Of a stretch of DNA of 64,000 bases, positions 50,023 to 61,915 are shown piece after piece. The notes below the pieces were generated by a model. It was not told the origin of the DNA, searched no databases, and saw nothing but the letters and a program-made list of their open reading frames with translations. Position 1 is the stretch's first letter. Each line of letters opens with the position of its first letter. A program made the translations under genes and the position numbers. Location of the stretch: assembly GCF_046630445.1 (NCBI RefSeq), contig NC_092339.1:56405501-56469500 (forward strand). The letters run 5' to 3'. This stretch comes from Rutidosis leptorrhynchoides (lineage: Eukaryota > Streptophyta > Magnoliopsida > Asterales > Asteraceae).

Positions 50023-51111
50023 AGATCAAAGGCAACTCGTGGTGCTAACGCTCTTCCAAATGTCACTTTGACTCCCGCATAATTTCAACAACTGCTTGCT
50101 GCCGCCCAAGGCAACAATACTCAAGGAAACAACCAAGGAAACCCACCTACATCATGCACCTACAAGGAGTTTATGAACTGTAAGCCACCATCCTTCAATG
50201 GGAATGAGGAATCAGTCGAATAAACTCGTTGGTTCGAAAAACTCGAATCAATCTTTCGCATCTGTAACTGCGCGGAGGTCGACCGAGTGAAGTATGCCAC
50301 CCATACACTCAGTGGTCTTGCTTTGACTTGGTGGAATGCTTATGCCCAAACTGTAGGGCTAGATGCTGCTAATGCTATTCCATGAGCTGTTGTGAAAAGA
50401 ATGATGACGGATAAGTTTTGCCCAAGGAACCTAATTTAAAAGCTAGAGGTTGAGTTTTGGAAATTGAAGGTCAATGGTACTAATATTAAAGCTTATACCA
50501 ACAGGTTTATAGAGTTGGTTTCATTGTGCCCGGACATGGTGCCCACTGAACAAAAGAAGATTGAGCGATACATAGAAGGTCTTCCTGACGAGATTCAAGG
50601 AAATGTTATTGCTGCTAGTAAAGAAACCTTAGATGCGGTGATACTTATGGCTCAAAACTTAATGATGGCTAAGAGGAGAAAGGCCGCGGCTAATAAACAA
50701 GCCGGGGCTAAGACTAGTGAAGGCAAAAGGAATATTGAGCCTACTCAGGAATCAAACCATGGTTCGAATAAGAAGGTTGCTGAAAATTCAAGAGGAAGTT
50801 ATTTAGGGAACCAACCTTATTGTAATCGTTGTGAGAAACACCATTCTGGGTGGTGCAAGGCTGAGTGCACTAAGTGTAAGAAGATTGGTCATATAGCCAA
50901 GACTTGTAGGGTTGCAGTTCCTTCGACTAATACACCTGCAACAAAAGCCAACGCAGTCGTTCCTACATGCTATGACTGTGGAGAAAAAGGGCATTATCGC
51001 AACCAGTGTCCAAAGAAAAAGGATAACACGAGAAATGCTAAAGGCCGAGCGTTTATGATGACTGCCGAGGAAGCTCGGGATAATGAGGAAGAAGGGGAAG
51101 AGGCACAATGA
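50023..51111 (+). pseudogene. Tekay-like gag with CCHC zinc knuckles, four premature stops
   Basis: One frame runs from about 50023 to the stop at 51111, broken by stops at 50080, 50221, 50383 and 50437. The longest open part is 50464-51111. The N-terminal half shows the capsid-type gag region (PPSFNG, RWFEKLESIF, LSGLALTWWNAY). After a Lys-rich linker come three Cys clusters: CNRCEKHHSGWC, CTKCKKIGHIAKTC and CYDCGEKGHYRNQC, the last two being canonical CX2CX4HX4C knuckles. The C terminus is acidic. This arrangement is typical of gypsy Tekay/Del gag, whose product forms the particle and binds genomic RNA. The stops make it non-functional, while the 3' part remains well preserved. Confidence 0.85.
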
Positions 51112-51542
51112 AGAGTTTTTGACAACTACAAGAGTCATTTAAATTTTCATAGTATTCTTTGTGTTACCGTTTAGTACTTCTATAGTTTGGAAGATTTGGT
51201 TAAGTTTTTGTAATACTCTAGTTATTTTCTTTTAATGAATGATGTTATTTTCTTTTCTTTCATTTTTCATTGAATCATTCACCTCGATGAAGATGCATAT
51301 TGACTAGATGACATAGTAGTAACCTTATGGAGTGATAAAAGTATGATTTAGAATAATATAATGACACTTGATCAACGTCATTATATTATGATAAGTCATA
51401 CAGAAATCCTAATGGATCATGATGGGAATAAGATTTGATCAACCTTAGGACCATTGTGTACCATTACATACTCCTTATCTCTACATTGTCAACTAAAAAT
51501 ATCAACCCTAGATGTTATATTATTCCTCACTTGTAAATTATC
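51112..51542 (+). other. T1 segment replacing protease region; family A-like piece
   Basis: No protease motif is seen. Bases 51345-51500 align by eye with family A internal sequence (56404-56560 and 24075-24240), including the conserved inverted repeat. The piece appears to have entered T1 by recombination with a family A element. Confidence 0.6.
51353..51389 (+). other. perfect inverted repeat in T1
   Basis: ATAATATAATGAC and GTCATTATATTAT form 13-bp arms around an 11-base loop. It is the best-preserved member of the hairpin family also found in A1, A2 and A4. Confidence 0.65.
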
Positions 51543-52210
51543 CACGCCCGGTGTTATACCTATTGCATAGGAACCATACCGCTTAGCTCCGTTCGAAATG
51601 AAGAAATCATCCAATCAACTCCAAGAGTTTTTGGAGAAAGGTTTCATTCGTCTTAGCTTGTCTCCGTAAGGAGCACCCGTTCTATTTGTCAAAAAGAAAG
51701 ATGGCACATTGGGAATGTATATTGATTACCGAGAACTCAACAAGCTAACCATCAAGAATCATATCCATTCCCACTTATTGATGACTTGCTTGACCAACTT
51801 CAAGGATCAAGTATCTATTTGAAGATTGACCTTAGGTCGGGTTATCATCAATTGAGAGTTAAGGAAACTAATGTTTCTAAGACCACTTTCCTAACTCGTT
51901 ATAGACACTATGAGTTTCTTGACATGCCTTTTGACTTAACTAATGCTCCTGCTGTGTTCATGGATCTTATGAACCATGCATGCCAACCTTATCTTGATAA
52001 ATTCGTAACCGTTTTCCTTGATGACTTCTTAATCTATTCCAAGAGCGAGAAAGAGTATGAGCAACATCTACAATTGATTCTAGAGCTCTTAAAGAAAGAA
52101 ACAACTGTATGCCAAGTTTTTCCAAGTGCAAACTTTGGTTGCAAACCGTAAATTCCTTGGACATGTAGTTAATAGTGAAGGAATACATGTCGATCCTATA
52201 AAAATCACCA
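51543..52210 (+). pseudogene. Ty3/gypsy reverse transcriptase remnant
   Basis: Starts in the RT N-terminal region (YRLAPFEM, then [28 protein letters not shown]) with an in-frame stop near 51668. A frameshift near 51760 moves into the frame holding [27 protein letters not shown] and the catalytic-type motif FLDD (about 52015-52026, [12 protein letters not shown]). A second frameshift near 52103 is followed by KFLGHVV-type sequence up to about 52200. This covers the fingers and palm of RT; thumb, RNase H and integrase core are absent. The family copies RNA into DNA in the particle, but this copy cannot encode a working enzyme. Confidence 0.85.
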
Positions 52211-52493
52211 TTAATCAGAACTAGACATGGAGGAAGTCCATAAGACTAGATATTCTAATCACCTAGTCTCTTTTAGCCGATATTTCATACAACATTAACT
52301 CTCATTCAAGTAGGTCCCCACTGTCATTAAGTGTAGACTTTGCTTTAACAAAACGTTGACCAAATGATAATTTTTAGTCAACACTTCCTGTTAAATAAAG
52401 TTCATACATTTCACATCTTGAATCTTAAAAAGTGTCTTGTTGACGATATACCTGTTATTCCCTTGAATGATCTTCGCATTTATTTTACTTCAT

Positions 52494-52677
52494 CGAAAAA
52501 CCTAGAGAAATTCTGGATTATGAGGATAAACGTTTGAAACAAAGCTCTATTACTGTTGTTAAAATCCGTTGGAATTTACGAAGAGGCCCCGAGTATACCT
52601 GGGAAAGTGAAGACCAAATAAAACGGAAATATCCACATCTATTCTCAACTGTTGGTGCATCCAAGAAGTCCACCTAA
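52494..52677 (+). pseudogene. Integrase C-terminal remnant of T1
   Basis: Reads EKPREILDYEDKRLKQSS, VKIRWNLRRGPEYTWE and a basic tail, the usual end of gypsy Tekay-type integrase. An extra A in a homopolymer near 52620 shifts the frame shortly before KYPHLF. The integrase zinc-binding and catalytic parts are missing. Between 52210 and 52493 the sequence is rearranged and not identified. Confidence 0.75.
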
Positions 52678-52697
52678 AACTTCGGGACGATGTTTTT

Positions 52698-52713
52698 ATT
52701 AATGGGGAGGTAC
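52698..52713 (+). promoter_or_regulatory. T1 polypurine tract
   Basis: AATGGGGAGGTAC immediately precedes the 3' LTR. The upstream context TTCGGGACGA is shared with family A elements. Confidence 0.8.
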
Positions 52714-52873
52714 TATGACGACCCTCAATTTTTCATTTTTGTTTTAACTGTTCAATTAATAGGACTTCTTGTACTCGTAAACTTTGTTTAACAACTTTGA
52801 TTAAATATTAACTTTTGATCAATATTTTTGTTAATGTAAAGTTTATGTATTTATGTATTATCTTTATTATACA

Positions 52874-52876
<3 letters not shown>

Positions 52877-52921
<45 letters not shown>
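52877..52921. repeat. (AT)n microsatellite
   Basis: AT run; the 5' LTR has only a short run here (about 46664-46677). Confidence 0.95.
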
Positions 52922-52925
<4 letters not shown>

Positions 52926-54676
52926 GTTAAATACTTAAAAGTGATATTGTATAAACTATAAAAATTAATACAAACTAATTGGAACAAATAAAATTTATAA
53001 AAGATTAGGGTCTAGTAAATAAATAAAATGTATTTAAATAATATAACCTTAATATTAATAATAATAATAATTATAAAAAAAATATATATATATAGATAAA
53101 TAAGTATACCGTAAAAAAAAAATAAAGAAGTCATATGTATCACAAATAAATCGGTTGTAGGGGTTTTAGGAAGATAAAACTTGTTGCCTAAGTATTATCA
53201 AGCCTAGTTAAACTCAAATTAATCCTTGAATCCAAGAGCAATTAGGAAACAATTGAAACTATAAAAAGCATCGAGTTTTCCAGTTATTCACCACAACTAT
53301 CTGCTCAATTCCAGTCGACTGATTACTCCTGCATTCCCTCTAAACTTTACGACTAAATCACCTGCTACCCTCCAGTTTCAGTCGACTAAATCACCCTTTT
53401 TCCAGCCTGCTTTGTCGATTGAAAACCTCCACCTGCAATCGTGAATCATCACCACCAATACGCCTTATGTTCTTGATCAAACCAGTTCGAGAATCACTCC
53501 AAGTTGCTGCAAAATTTCTTGCTGTTGCAGTCGCCACCCATCACCAATATTAGTCATCAACCTGCTGCTTCCTATCGTGATCAAGAGGACCCAAACAGTC
53601 CCTCAATCATCCATTGTTGCTGCAATTTTTTTTTTGGTTTTCTTGCTGTGCTTGCGTGAACAAAATAGTCAAAAAGAAGTGTTATTGTTGCTGTTTGTTT
53701 CTGCTGTTATCTAGCTATATCTGTCGAACAAAAGAATACCCAAAGACCCCTCTTTTGGGTCATATTGCTGCTGCTACTGTTCTGTGTTTGTTTCACAAAT
53801 CATCATCACAAATCCTTGATCTTTAAACCCTAAGGTATACCTAATAACTCTAGTTAATCATATGTTTAAATCAAATTACTATTAAGATGTTAATAAGATG
53901 AAGTATTATGATTAATAATGAAGATTAAGAATAATGATAATGAATATGACTAATAAGTTAAGGTTGTTGAATCATGATTATAAAGAAAGTATGATTATGA
54001 AGTAGTAGGTATTATGATGAATTAAGTATAATGATTATTATGATTAGGGTTAAAAGAATAATTATAAGGTATTGGTTAAGATTTTATGTAAGTGAATAAC
54101 TAGGAGATTAATTAGTTATAATGACAGATTAGTGTTTTGATTAATAAGCTAGATAATGATAATAGTTGTAAGATTATGATTATTAGTAATAAAGATAATG
54201 GTGATAAAAAAAAAAGAAGAGGTATGAACTAGTATTATGATTATGATTCTATGTAGGTGAAGGTAGGAGAATTAATGAAATAAGGATAAAAGATAAAGAA
54301 GTTTATGATTTTATGTGAAAAGTTAATAAGTTAGTTAATAAAAATAGATAAAGATTTTGATTAAAGATATAATGAAGGTTATGAGTAATTATTAGGCTTA
54401 TGATCTTATGTGAATGTTATTAGGTTAAGATTATGATAAAAGGTTATGATTATGGATTAGTAAAGTATTTATGATCATGGTGTACGTGCATGCATGCATG
54501 CATACGTACGTATGTGCATGTATACATTGTAGATATATGTGTGTGTGTATATGTAAATATATATATACGTGTATATGTATATGTATATATGTATATATAT
54601 GTACGTGAGTATGTATGAATGAATGTGCATTATGTAAGTTATATGCGATTAGTAAACATAATAATAAAAGTAATAA

Positions 54677-54677
<1 letters not shown>

Positions 54678-54717
<40 letters not shown>
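54678..54717. repeat. (AT)n microsatellite
   Basis: AT run expanded relative to 48478-48492 in the 5' LTR. Confidence 0.95.
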
Positions 54718-54718
<1 letters not shown>

Positions 54719-54810
54719 GTATCATCTTACACTTATCTATATATAACACCTACACCTAGTACGTATATACCATATAGTTATGAATACATACATGAATAAT
54801 AATGAATAAA

Positions 54811-54812
<2 letters not shown>

Positions 54813-54874
<62 letters not shown>
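54813..54874. repeat. (AT)n microsatellite
   Basis: AT run of about 60 bp, absent from the matching place in the 5' LTR. Confidence 0.95.
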
Positions 54875-54877
<3 letters not shown>

Positions 54878-55016
54878 GAATCACATAGGTGTATATTATC
54901 TATGTAACATATAATGAGCAAATATACATAATAGCTGATTTACTAGATACTAATACTACTCTAACTTACACACCTAATTACATAGTAACACTAAAGTACA
55001 CTAAGTATAGTATCAC

Positions 55017-55429
55017 TTATATAAATATAACTTTTCTCGAGAACGGTCACTGTTAATATAGTTTGCTATATTAATAAACAAACTTTATGTCTATTAGACA
55101 TTAACTAATCGAACATAACATCTCTAGGTGGAGATCTCCGTGTTCAACACTCCGATCATATAACTTGCGTGGAATATCTATCTGCTATTAAGGTGAACTT
55201 CATAGCCCCACTTTTTAACTATTATATAAATATAACTTTTCTCGAGAACGGTCACTGTTAATATAGTTTGCTATATTAATAAAAAAACTTTATGTCTATT
55301 AGACATTAACTAATCGAACATAACATCTCTAGGTGGAGATCTCCGTGTTCAACACTCCGATCATATAACTTGCGTGGAATATCTATCTGCTATTAAGGTG
55401 AACTTCATAGCCCCACTTTTTAACTATCC
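55017..55429 (+). repeat. 205-bp tandem duplication in T1 3' LTR
   Basis: Two copies (55017-55221 and 55222-55429) of a segment beginning TTATATAAATATAAC and ending CCACTTTTTAACTAT. The 5' LTR has one copy. Confidence 0.88.
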
Positions 55430-56074
55430 GATCATACACGCTTGCTTTTAAACTATTTTACGCTTAGACACAAGTACTCAAACTTTATTTTGATTAGTTC
55501 AAACTGTTGCTAACATGCTTTGATTCATGCTAAATCCCTACCATGATATCGTTAGTTGCTACGTATAAAGGCAAGCTTAGTTATTGTGGATAGCGCTATT
55601 GAGAGTGACGTCTCTATTCGGATGACTGATGGTCAATGGATACATAATAATGATTCACGACACGAACGTGATGTGTTTAGGGTAACTTATAGTTAGTATC
55701 GATATCATATACACCAGCACTACTACCGAACTGATTAAACTCTATAATTAAATATTGTGGTCTAAAAACTTGTTATAATTATTAAACCTATGTTGTTCAC
55801 TCAACTATTTTTGGTTGACACTTTAAGCATGTTTTGTCTCAGGTGAAGATTGCTAAAGATTATTTGCTATTTGGACTTTGCTGCTTTTGGAGTCCGCATT
55901 TATACATACATATTATTGCATTAAAACATTTATTGTAATGACATAATATTTTCCTCTGCTTTAATACATTGGTTATCAATTAAAACATCTCATATAGAGT
56001 CGTTCTCATTTATACGTACTTGTGTTGTGATATTTTGAAGTCATATTTCCCCGGCCCTATTTGGGGGTATGACA

Positions 56075-56079
56075 CTGTG
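56075..56079. repeat. target-site duplication CTGTG (right) of T1
   Basis: Right-hand copy, partner of 46496-46500. Confidence 0.9.
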
Positions 56080-57410
56080 GACAAATCACAAAGACAAAAT
56101 CTACCTTCAAAGGATCCAAATGATTTCGTATATTCTGATGTCATTATCGAATACCTTGCTCCCGACTCTAAACCCTTACGGAAAATATTCTTCATCATCC
56201 TTTGATATTAGAAATTTTAAGATATCATCGTATCTTTCATTATAAATATCCTCCATATTTCTGAAGATATTTCCAAATTATTCTTATCCGAAATCATTTA
56301 CCTCTTCGCGTTATCTGTATTATATCATAAAAGAAACTGTTTTAGTTTCTAAATTCTGAAACCTTCGAGTTTAAAATATGAATGTTTTGAGGTAGTGTTG
56401 GGAACTGAAGCATGAATTAGTATAATATAATGACACTTGATCAACGTGATTATATTACAGTAAGTCATGCTGAGTTTCTAAATGGAATGTGATGATTCAC
56501 AGATCATAACATCATCATGTGCCATGTTACACGACTCTGGTATTCTATTTAACCTCTAAAAATATCAAGAAAATATTTTTTCTTGATGATTCGGTCTTTT
56601 CTGAGGTATTCTGGTAATTTGACAAATCAAGATCTTGCCATTACAATTCTCTTCTTAGAACATTAACTATGTTCATTTCAAAATCCATACCTACGAATTC
56701 TGGACCATTATTCGCTTGACTTGAAGTCGGGAAGAGGAGACAAAAGTATGGAACTCTTGAATATAAAAGAAAATATAAAGCTCGACAACAACACATAAAT
56801 TACAAACCGTGCATATCAATACGTATTGCCACGTAAAGGCACTGGAGAATTAAAAACACTATAACCCCAAGGTAATAGTAAAAGTAAATAAAATCCTCCG
56901 GTGGTAGATAAAAAAGAAGAATGACAGATATGAAAGTTAAGAGTATATCAAGGATCAGAACGGGATGGAGCATATTGATGAATGTTTTAAAGTATGAATT
57001 GAGGGGGGAAGAATAGAAGGTGTAAGTTGTAAGGAAACGGAGGGGGTGGATTTATAGTGAAATATCCGACAGAGCAATCAAAAACAGATGATCGCATTTA
57101 AAGCGGATCCTAATTTCCTTGATTACTGAAGAATCAAATCTTATTACGAAGATTTTCTCCAAAACCCTTGAACTCTGAAAAATCAATCCTATCTACGTCA
57201 AAAGATATGACGAATCTACACTTATTTATTTTACTCTTTTGTAATAACTTCACTCGCACTCTTCACAGAAATCGAATTATTTTATCTATATTACTCAATG
57301 ATGATAAAAACTTTAATTTCTAGCCCATATGTGTCACAAAGACATACTTATTATCAGCCATGACCATTCCAATCAAATTTCGGAACGAAATTTCTTTAAC
57401 GGGTTGGTAC
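56080..57410 (+). other. A4 internal region after T1, with PPT
   Basis: Colinear with the last 0.75-1.3 kb of the A1 and A2 internal regions. It contains the inverted repeat (56420-56458) and the PPT-like TTTAACGGGTTGGTAC (57395-57410). The frames at 56010-56205 cross the T1 border and are not genes. Confidence 0.7.
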
Positions 57411-58335
57411 TGTGACAATCCAAAAATTTCCGACCAAATTTAAACTTTATCTTTATATTATTCCGACATGATAAGCAAAGTTTGTTAAGTCGAATCTCAA
57501 GGATTTTAAACTGTGTTCATACATTCATTTAACCTCGACCAAAATTCGACGATTCACGAACCATTATATGAACGGATATGATTATATATGTATATGTGTA
57601 TATATTATAACTTGAAAACGTTATCAAAGTATTAGATGTATAATACTTCACATGAATGTATTTGTTTCAGTCTGTTTATCGATAGAATTTGAAGATAATA
57701 TCAAATGATTGAATTATCAGATACATTGAAGTATGATTACGAGTCTTTGTTGAGAGGTCCACTTTGATTTAGGAAACCTTTCCTTTTAACGGTATTCGGA
57801 ATATTTGGTAAAGTCACTTACAAGTAAGAACAAATGTGTCAATTAACGAGTGTAAACAAAAGTTAGTAGAGATTCCTATTTGATTTTCAATTCATGCTTT
57901 ACAATATTTTCTCGTGATTTTAATATGATAACTATTTTAACTTTCATCTTAAAGTTGGAGTGTGGAATGTAAATAACTTAGACGTTGGATATCGACATTT
58001 TACATTAAGATGATTTCGTACGTTTATCTAACCTTTGGACTTTATATTCCGTTTCACCAACAAACGTTAATTTAAAAACTTGAAACCTATTACGTGTATA
58101 TTTAATTTTACTTTTTTAAAATGTTTTACGATATAACAACTTCTACTATTATAACCTTTTAGTAAAATTATTCTTAAATATATTTAGTTTTGGAAAACAA
58201 AGTTCTCATATTTATTTAATATTGTTTCAAATGTACAAGGATATTTTTGGTTTAAAAAGAACTTTATTATTAAAACTTTTTATAAGATAACTTGTTCATA
58301 ATTTTTAAAAAATTTAATTAAAGCTTTGTATTATA

Positions 58336-58339
<4 letters not shown>

Positions 58340-58391
<52 letters not shown>
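58340..58391. repeat. (AT)n microsatellite
   Basis: AT run in the A4 3' LTR. Confidence 0.95.
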
Positions 58392-58395
<4 letters not shown>

Positions 58396-58545
58396 TCAGA
58401 AACGTAAACGTGATACGACATAATATTTCCTATTACTTAAACGATTTTAAAATGAACTTTGAAATATATTTTGTTTTGAAAAACTAAACATTATTAAATA
58501 GGTATTTCAATTATATATATAAGATATACAAAATTATATTTTTAA

Positions 58546-58546
58546 A

Positions 58547-58630
<84 letters not shown>
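58546..58630. repeat. (AT)n microsatellite
   Basis: AT run with one GT interruption in the A4 3' LTR. Confidence 0.95.
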
Positions 58631-58633
<3 letters not shown>

Positions 58634-59046
58634 ACAATGCGTTAATGTATAATTTAAATATAAAACGTTTCGATATTATTAAACGTGTTTTAATAAACAA
58701 CGAGACATTGTTTTATAGAAGCAAATGACCACAACACTCAAATAAAGAGATTATACTTTGGGTAATATAAATTATAGATGATTAAGTCTAATTATTGATA
58801 ATAGGTACACGTCGCGTAACATAAAGAGCTAGTTTTCTAAGCGTACGAAAATGTGTTAGATAAACCGGAACTGAGACATAAGTCGAGTGATAACGTACGA
58901 GTCATTGGAACTAAAATTACAATTTAACTATGCATGTAAAAATTATATTATATATAATTAATTATATAAATTAAATATATTATATATTAAATATTATTAA
59001 AAACCATCGGCAGCCCTTAATCATTTATGAGTGAGCTGGAAACAGG

Positions 59047-59126
59047 AACCTCCGCAATCGCGGAGGTTTATGCTTGAAAAGCTCCACGATCGCAGAGTTC
59101 AAGGGTCTAGAAAGGGGCTATAAAGC
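59047..59126 (+). promoter_or_regulatory. A4 3' LTR promoter module: palindromes plus TATA
   Basis: Core CCTCCGCAATCGCGGAGG (within 59047-59068, one mismatched pair), a second decayed palindrome at 59080-59101, and TATAAAGC at 59119-59126. Same layout as 40654-40733. Confidence 0.55.
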
Positions 59127-59811
59127 TCGATCAGTTTTTGGACGAATCCATTAAATCTCATATCTCTCAATCTCTCTATATGTAATATATATTATTATTA
59201 TTATTATTAATTATTATTATTATTATAAAGATTAATATTATTATTAATCGTATTATTATTATTAGTAGTAATATTATTAGTAGTAATATACATAAAATAC
59301 TACGACGAAGTCATGAGTAGATTATTTCAAAATGGGTTTTTCGAGAAGGATAGAGCTAAGGAAATTATGGGTTATAACTATGGAGGTTATGGGTAATGTT
59401 CGGGGGTATGCTCGTGAGGTCAATTTGGTGTTTATCATCTCCGTTACGTCTACGTACCTTTCCTGCAATATTGAATCTCAATATTGATACGTGAGCACTC
59501 ATAACTTAACTTTTATATATTAATAGTGTATCCCTGACTAGTGCTCGAGTATATAGGATTATGCATACTTGAATATTTAATATTTTCGTTAAATAGTTGA
59601 CGATAGATTATGAACTAGTTACATATGCGGTTGAGATAAGGTATAAGATATGCATGTCGTTGGAAAGCTAACGAAAAATTAAGAACTTTTCATTTAGATA
59701 TCGAATGGTTTCGATGAACGAATTAGAAGTTATAGTCAATTGAATTTTTGTATTATTATTAAAAATGATTATTATTATCGTCGTTATTATCGTCGTTATA
59801 GTTTTTATCTA

Positions 59812-59940
<129 letters not shown>

Positions 59941-61819
59941 CATTATAAGTAAAAGGTATTATCATTAAAAATTGTTATTTTTACTATCGTTATTATCGTT
60001 AAAGTTATAATTAGTATTATCATTTTTATTATCATTAAGATAGTTATTAGTATTATCATTAATATTATCATAATAGTTATTATTATTAGTATTATTATAA
60101 TTAAGAGTAAAATTAGTAACACCTAATTATTATGATTATTATCATTTTTACGGACGCGATGTAAAAGACGACTAAGACCTATTAACAAATTGATTAGGAA
60201 ATAATGAGTATAAGTATCAAGATGAAATTAAAATATTGAAAGGTATTGATTTAGATAAAAATATCGTTTTCATTATTTTTTTTATCATTATTATTAAAAG
60301 TATTATAAATATTAAAACTAATATTTTTACAAAAATTATTATTTATAGGAATATCATTGTGAATATAAAATATCATTATCATTTTAATAAAAATTATCAT
60401 TTTTCCATAATATCATTTTTAGTAAATATAAATATTATTATTTTTAGTAGAATAATAATAATTATTATTACAAAATAATACAACTTTTACTTACTATTAT
60501 TATTATCGATATTATTTTATCAAATAAATATGTGATACAAACATATTTTACTACGTGTAATATAATTACATTAATAACACCTATCATATTATTTTTATGA
60601 TATTAAATAAACTTTATAAATTTTATTACTTAAGATATATAAAAGTATATTTTATTATATAAATTTTAGTATAAAATTTTATTTATTAATAAATGAATTA
60701 TAATATTTACTCTAATAAATCTGTTAAAAATATTTAAAAAATATAAAACAACTATATTTAAACTATATAATAATTTAATAATCATATATAAATTTTGAAA
60801 ACCATTTTGAGTCAAATTGACTTTTGTTGACTTTTGCATAGTAGTCTCGAGCATTAAGATTGTGAAACACTATGACTTGACCTAAATTGTTAGACATATA
60901 TTGATCAAACATATAAATATATATAATTAATATAGGTTCGTGAATCCGAAGCCAACTTTGCACTTGTTCAATGACGTCATATGTATTTTTACTACGAAAT
61001 ACAGTATTGTGAGTTTCATTTGCTCCCTTTTTAAATGCTTTTGTAATATATATTTTTGGAACTGAGAATACATGAAATTTTATAAATATTTTATGAAATA
61101 GACATAAGTAATCGAAACTACATTATATGGTTGAATGGATCGAAGCCGAATATGCCCCTTTTTAGCCTGGTAATCTAAGAATTAGAGAACTGGCCCCTAA
61201 TTGACGCGAATCCTAAAGGTAGATCTACGGGAACTAACAACCCCCATTCTGGAATTTGGAATGCTTTAGTACTTCGAAATTTATCATGTCCGATGGGTGT
61301 CCCGAAATGATGGCGATATTCTATATGCATCTTGTTAATGTCGATTATCAGGTGTTCAATCCATATGAATGATTTTTGTCACTATGTATGGGAAGTATAT
61401 TTATGAAAAATGGAAATGAAAATCTTGTGGTCTATTAAAATTATGGAAATGATCGATTATAATAAACTAATGAACTCACCAACCTTTTGGTTGACACTTT
61501 AAAGCATGTTTATTCTCAGGTATGAAAGAAATCTTCCGCTGTGCATTTGCTCATTTTAAAGATATTATTTGGAGTCATTCATGGCATATTTCAAAAGACA
61601 TTGCATTCGAGTCATTGAGTTCATCAAGATTATTATTAAGTTATTTATAGTTGGATATATTATGAAATGGTATGCATGCCGTCAATTTTCGATGTAAAGA
61701 AAGTTTGTCTTTTAAAAACAAATGCAATGTTTGTAAAATGTATCATATAGAGGTCAAATACCTCACGACGTAATCAACTATTGTGAATCGTTTATAATGT
61801 ATATGAACAGGTCCTTTCA

Positions 61820-61824
61820 AAACT
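61820..61824. repeat. target-site duplication AAACT (right) of A4
   Basis: Right-hand copy, partner of 39103-39107. Confidence 0.88.
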
Positions 61825-61891
61825 TGTACCATATTTCGCAGTATTTCATATTAAAAATAAGTATATTTCGTACCCCTTCGCTCGCACATCA
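61825..61891 (+). repeat. Athila-like LTR, 3' end
   Basis: Continues 39107 after removal of A4 and one AAACT, ending ACATCA six bases before the PBS. Confidence 0.65.
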
Positions 61892-61897
61892 AGTTTT

Positions 61898-61915
61898 TGG
61901 CGCCGCTGCCGGGGA
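61898..61915 (+). promoter_or_regulatory. Athila/Tat-type primer-binding site
   Basis: TGGCGCCGCTGCCGGGGA, the characteristic PBS of plant Athila/Tat gypsy elements. Confidence 0.88.

Larger units (their letters stand above)
46501..56074 (+). mobile_element. Element T1: defective Tekay/Del-like Ty3/gypsy retrotransposon
   Basis: 9,574 bp between CTGTG duplications: 5' LTR 46501-49616, PBS at 49620, gag pseudogene, RT remnant, integrase C-terminal remnant, PPT, 3' LTR 52714-56074. The internal region is only 3.1 kb, so protease, most of RT, RNase H and nearly all of integrase are missing. The LTRs are closely similar, which implies a fairly recent insertion by an already defective copy using enzymes from elsewhere. 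It lies inside A4 and is the youngest layer in that nest. Confidence 0.92.
52714..56074 (+). repeat. T1 3' LTR
   Basis: 3,361 bp, longer than the 5' LTR mainly through AT runs (52877-52921, 54678-54717, 54813-54874) and a 205-bp tandem duplication (55017-55429). It ends GGGGGTATGACA. Confidence 0.92.

Noticed and set aside
52210..52493. Possible RNase H or integrase core between the RT remnant and the integrase tail.
   Set aside because: No catalytic or zinc-binding motif could be read in any frame; the segment looks rearranged and was left unidentified.
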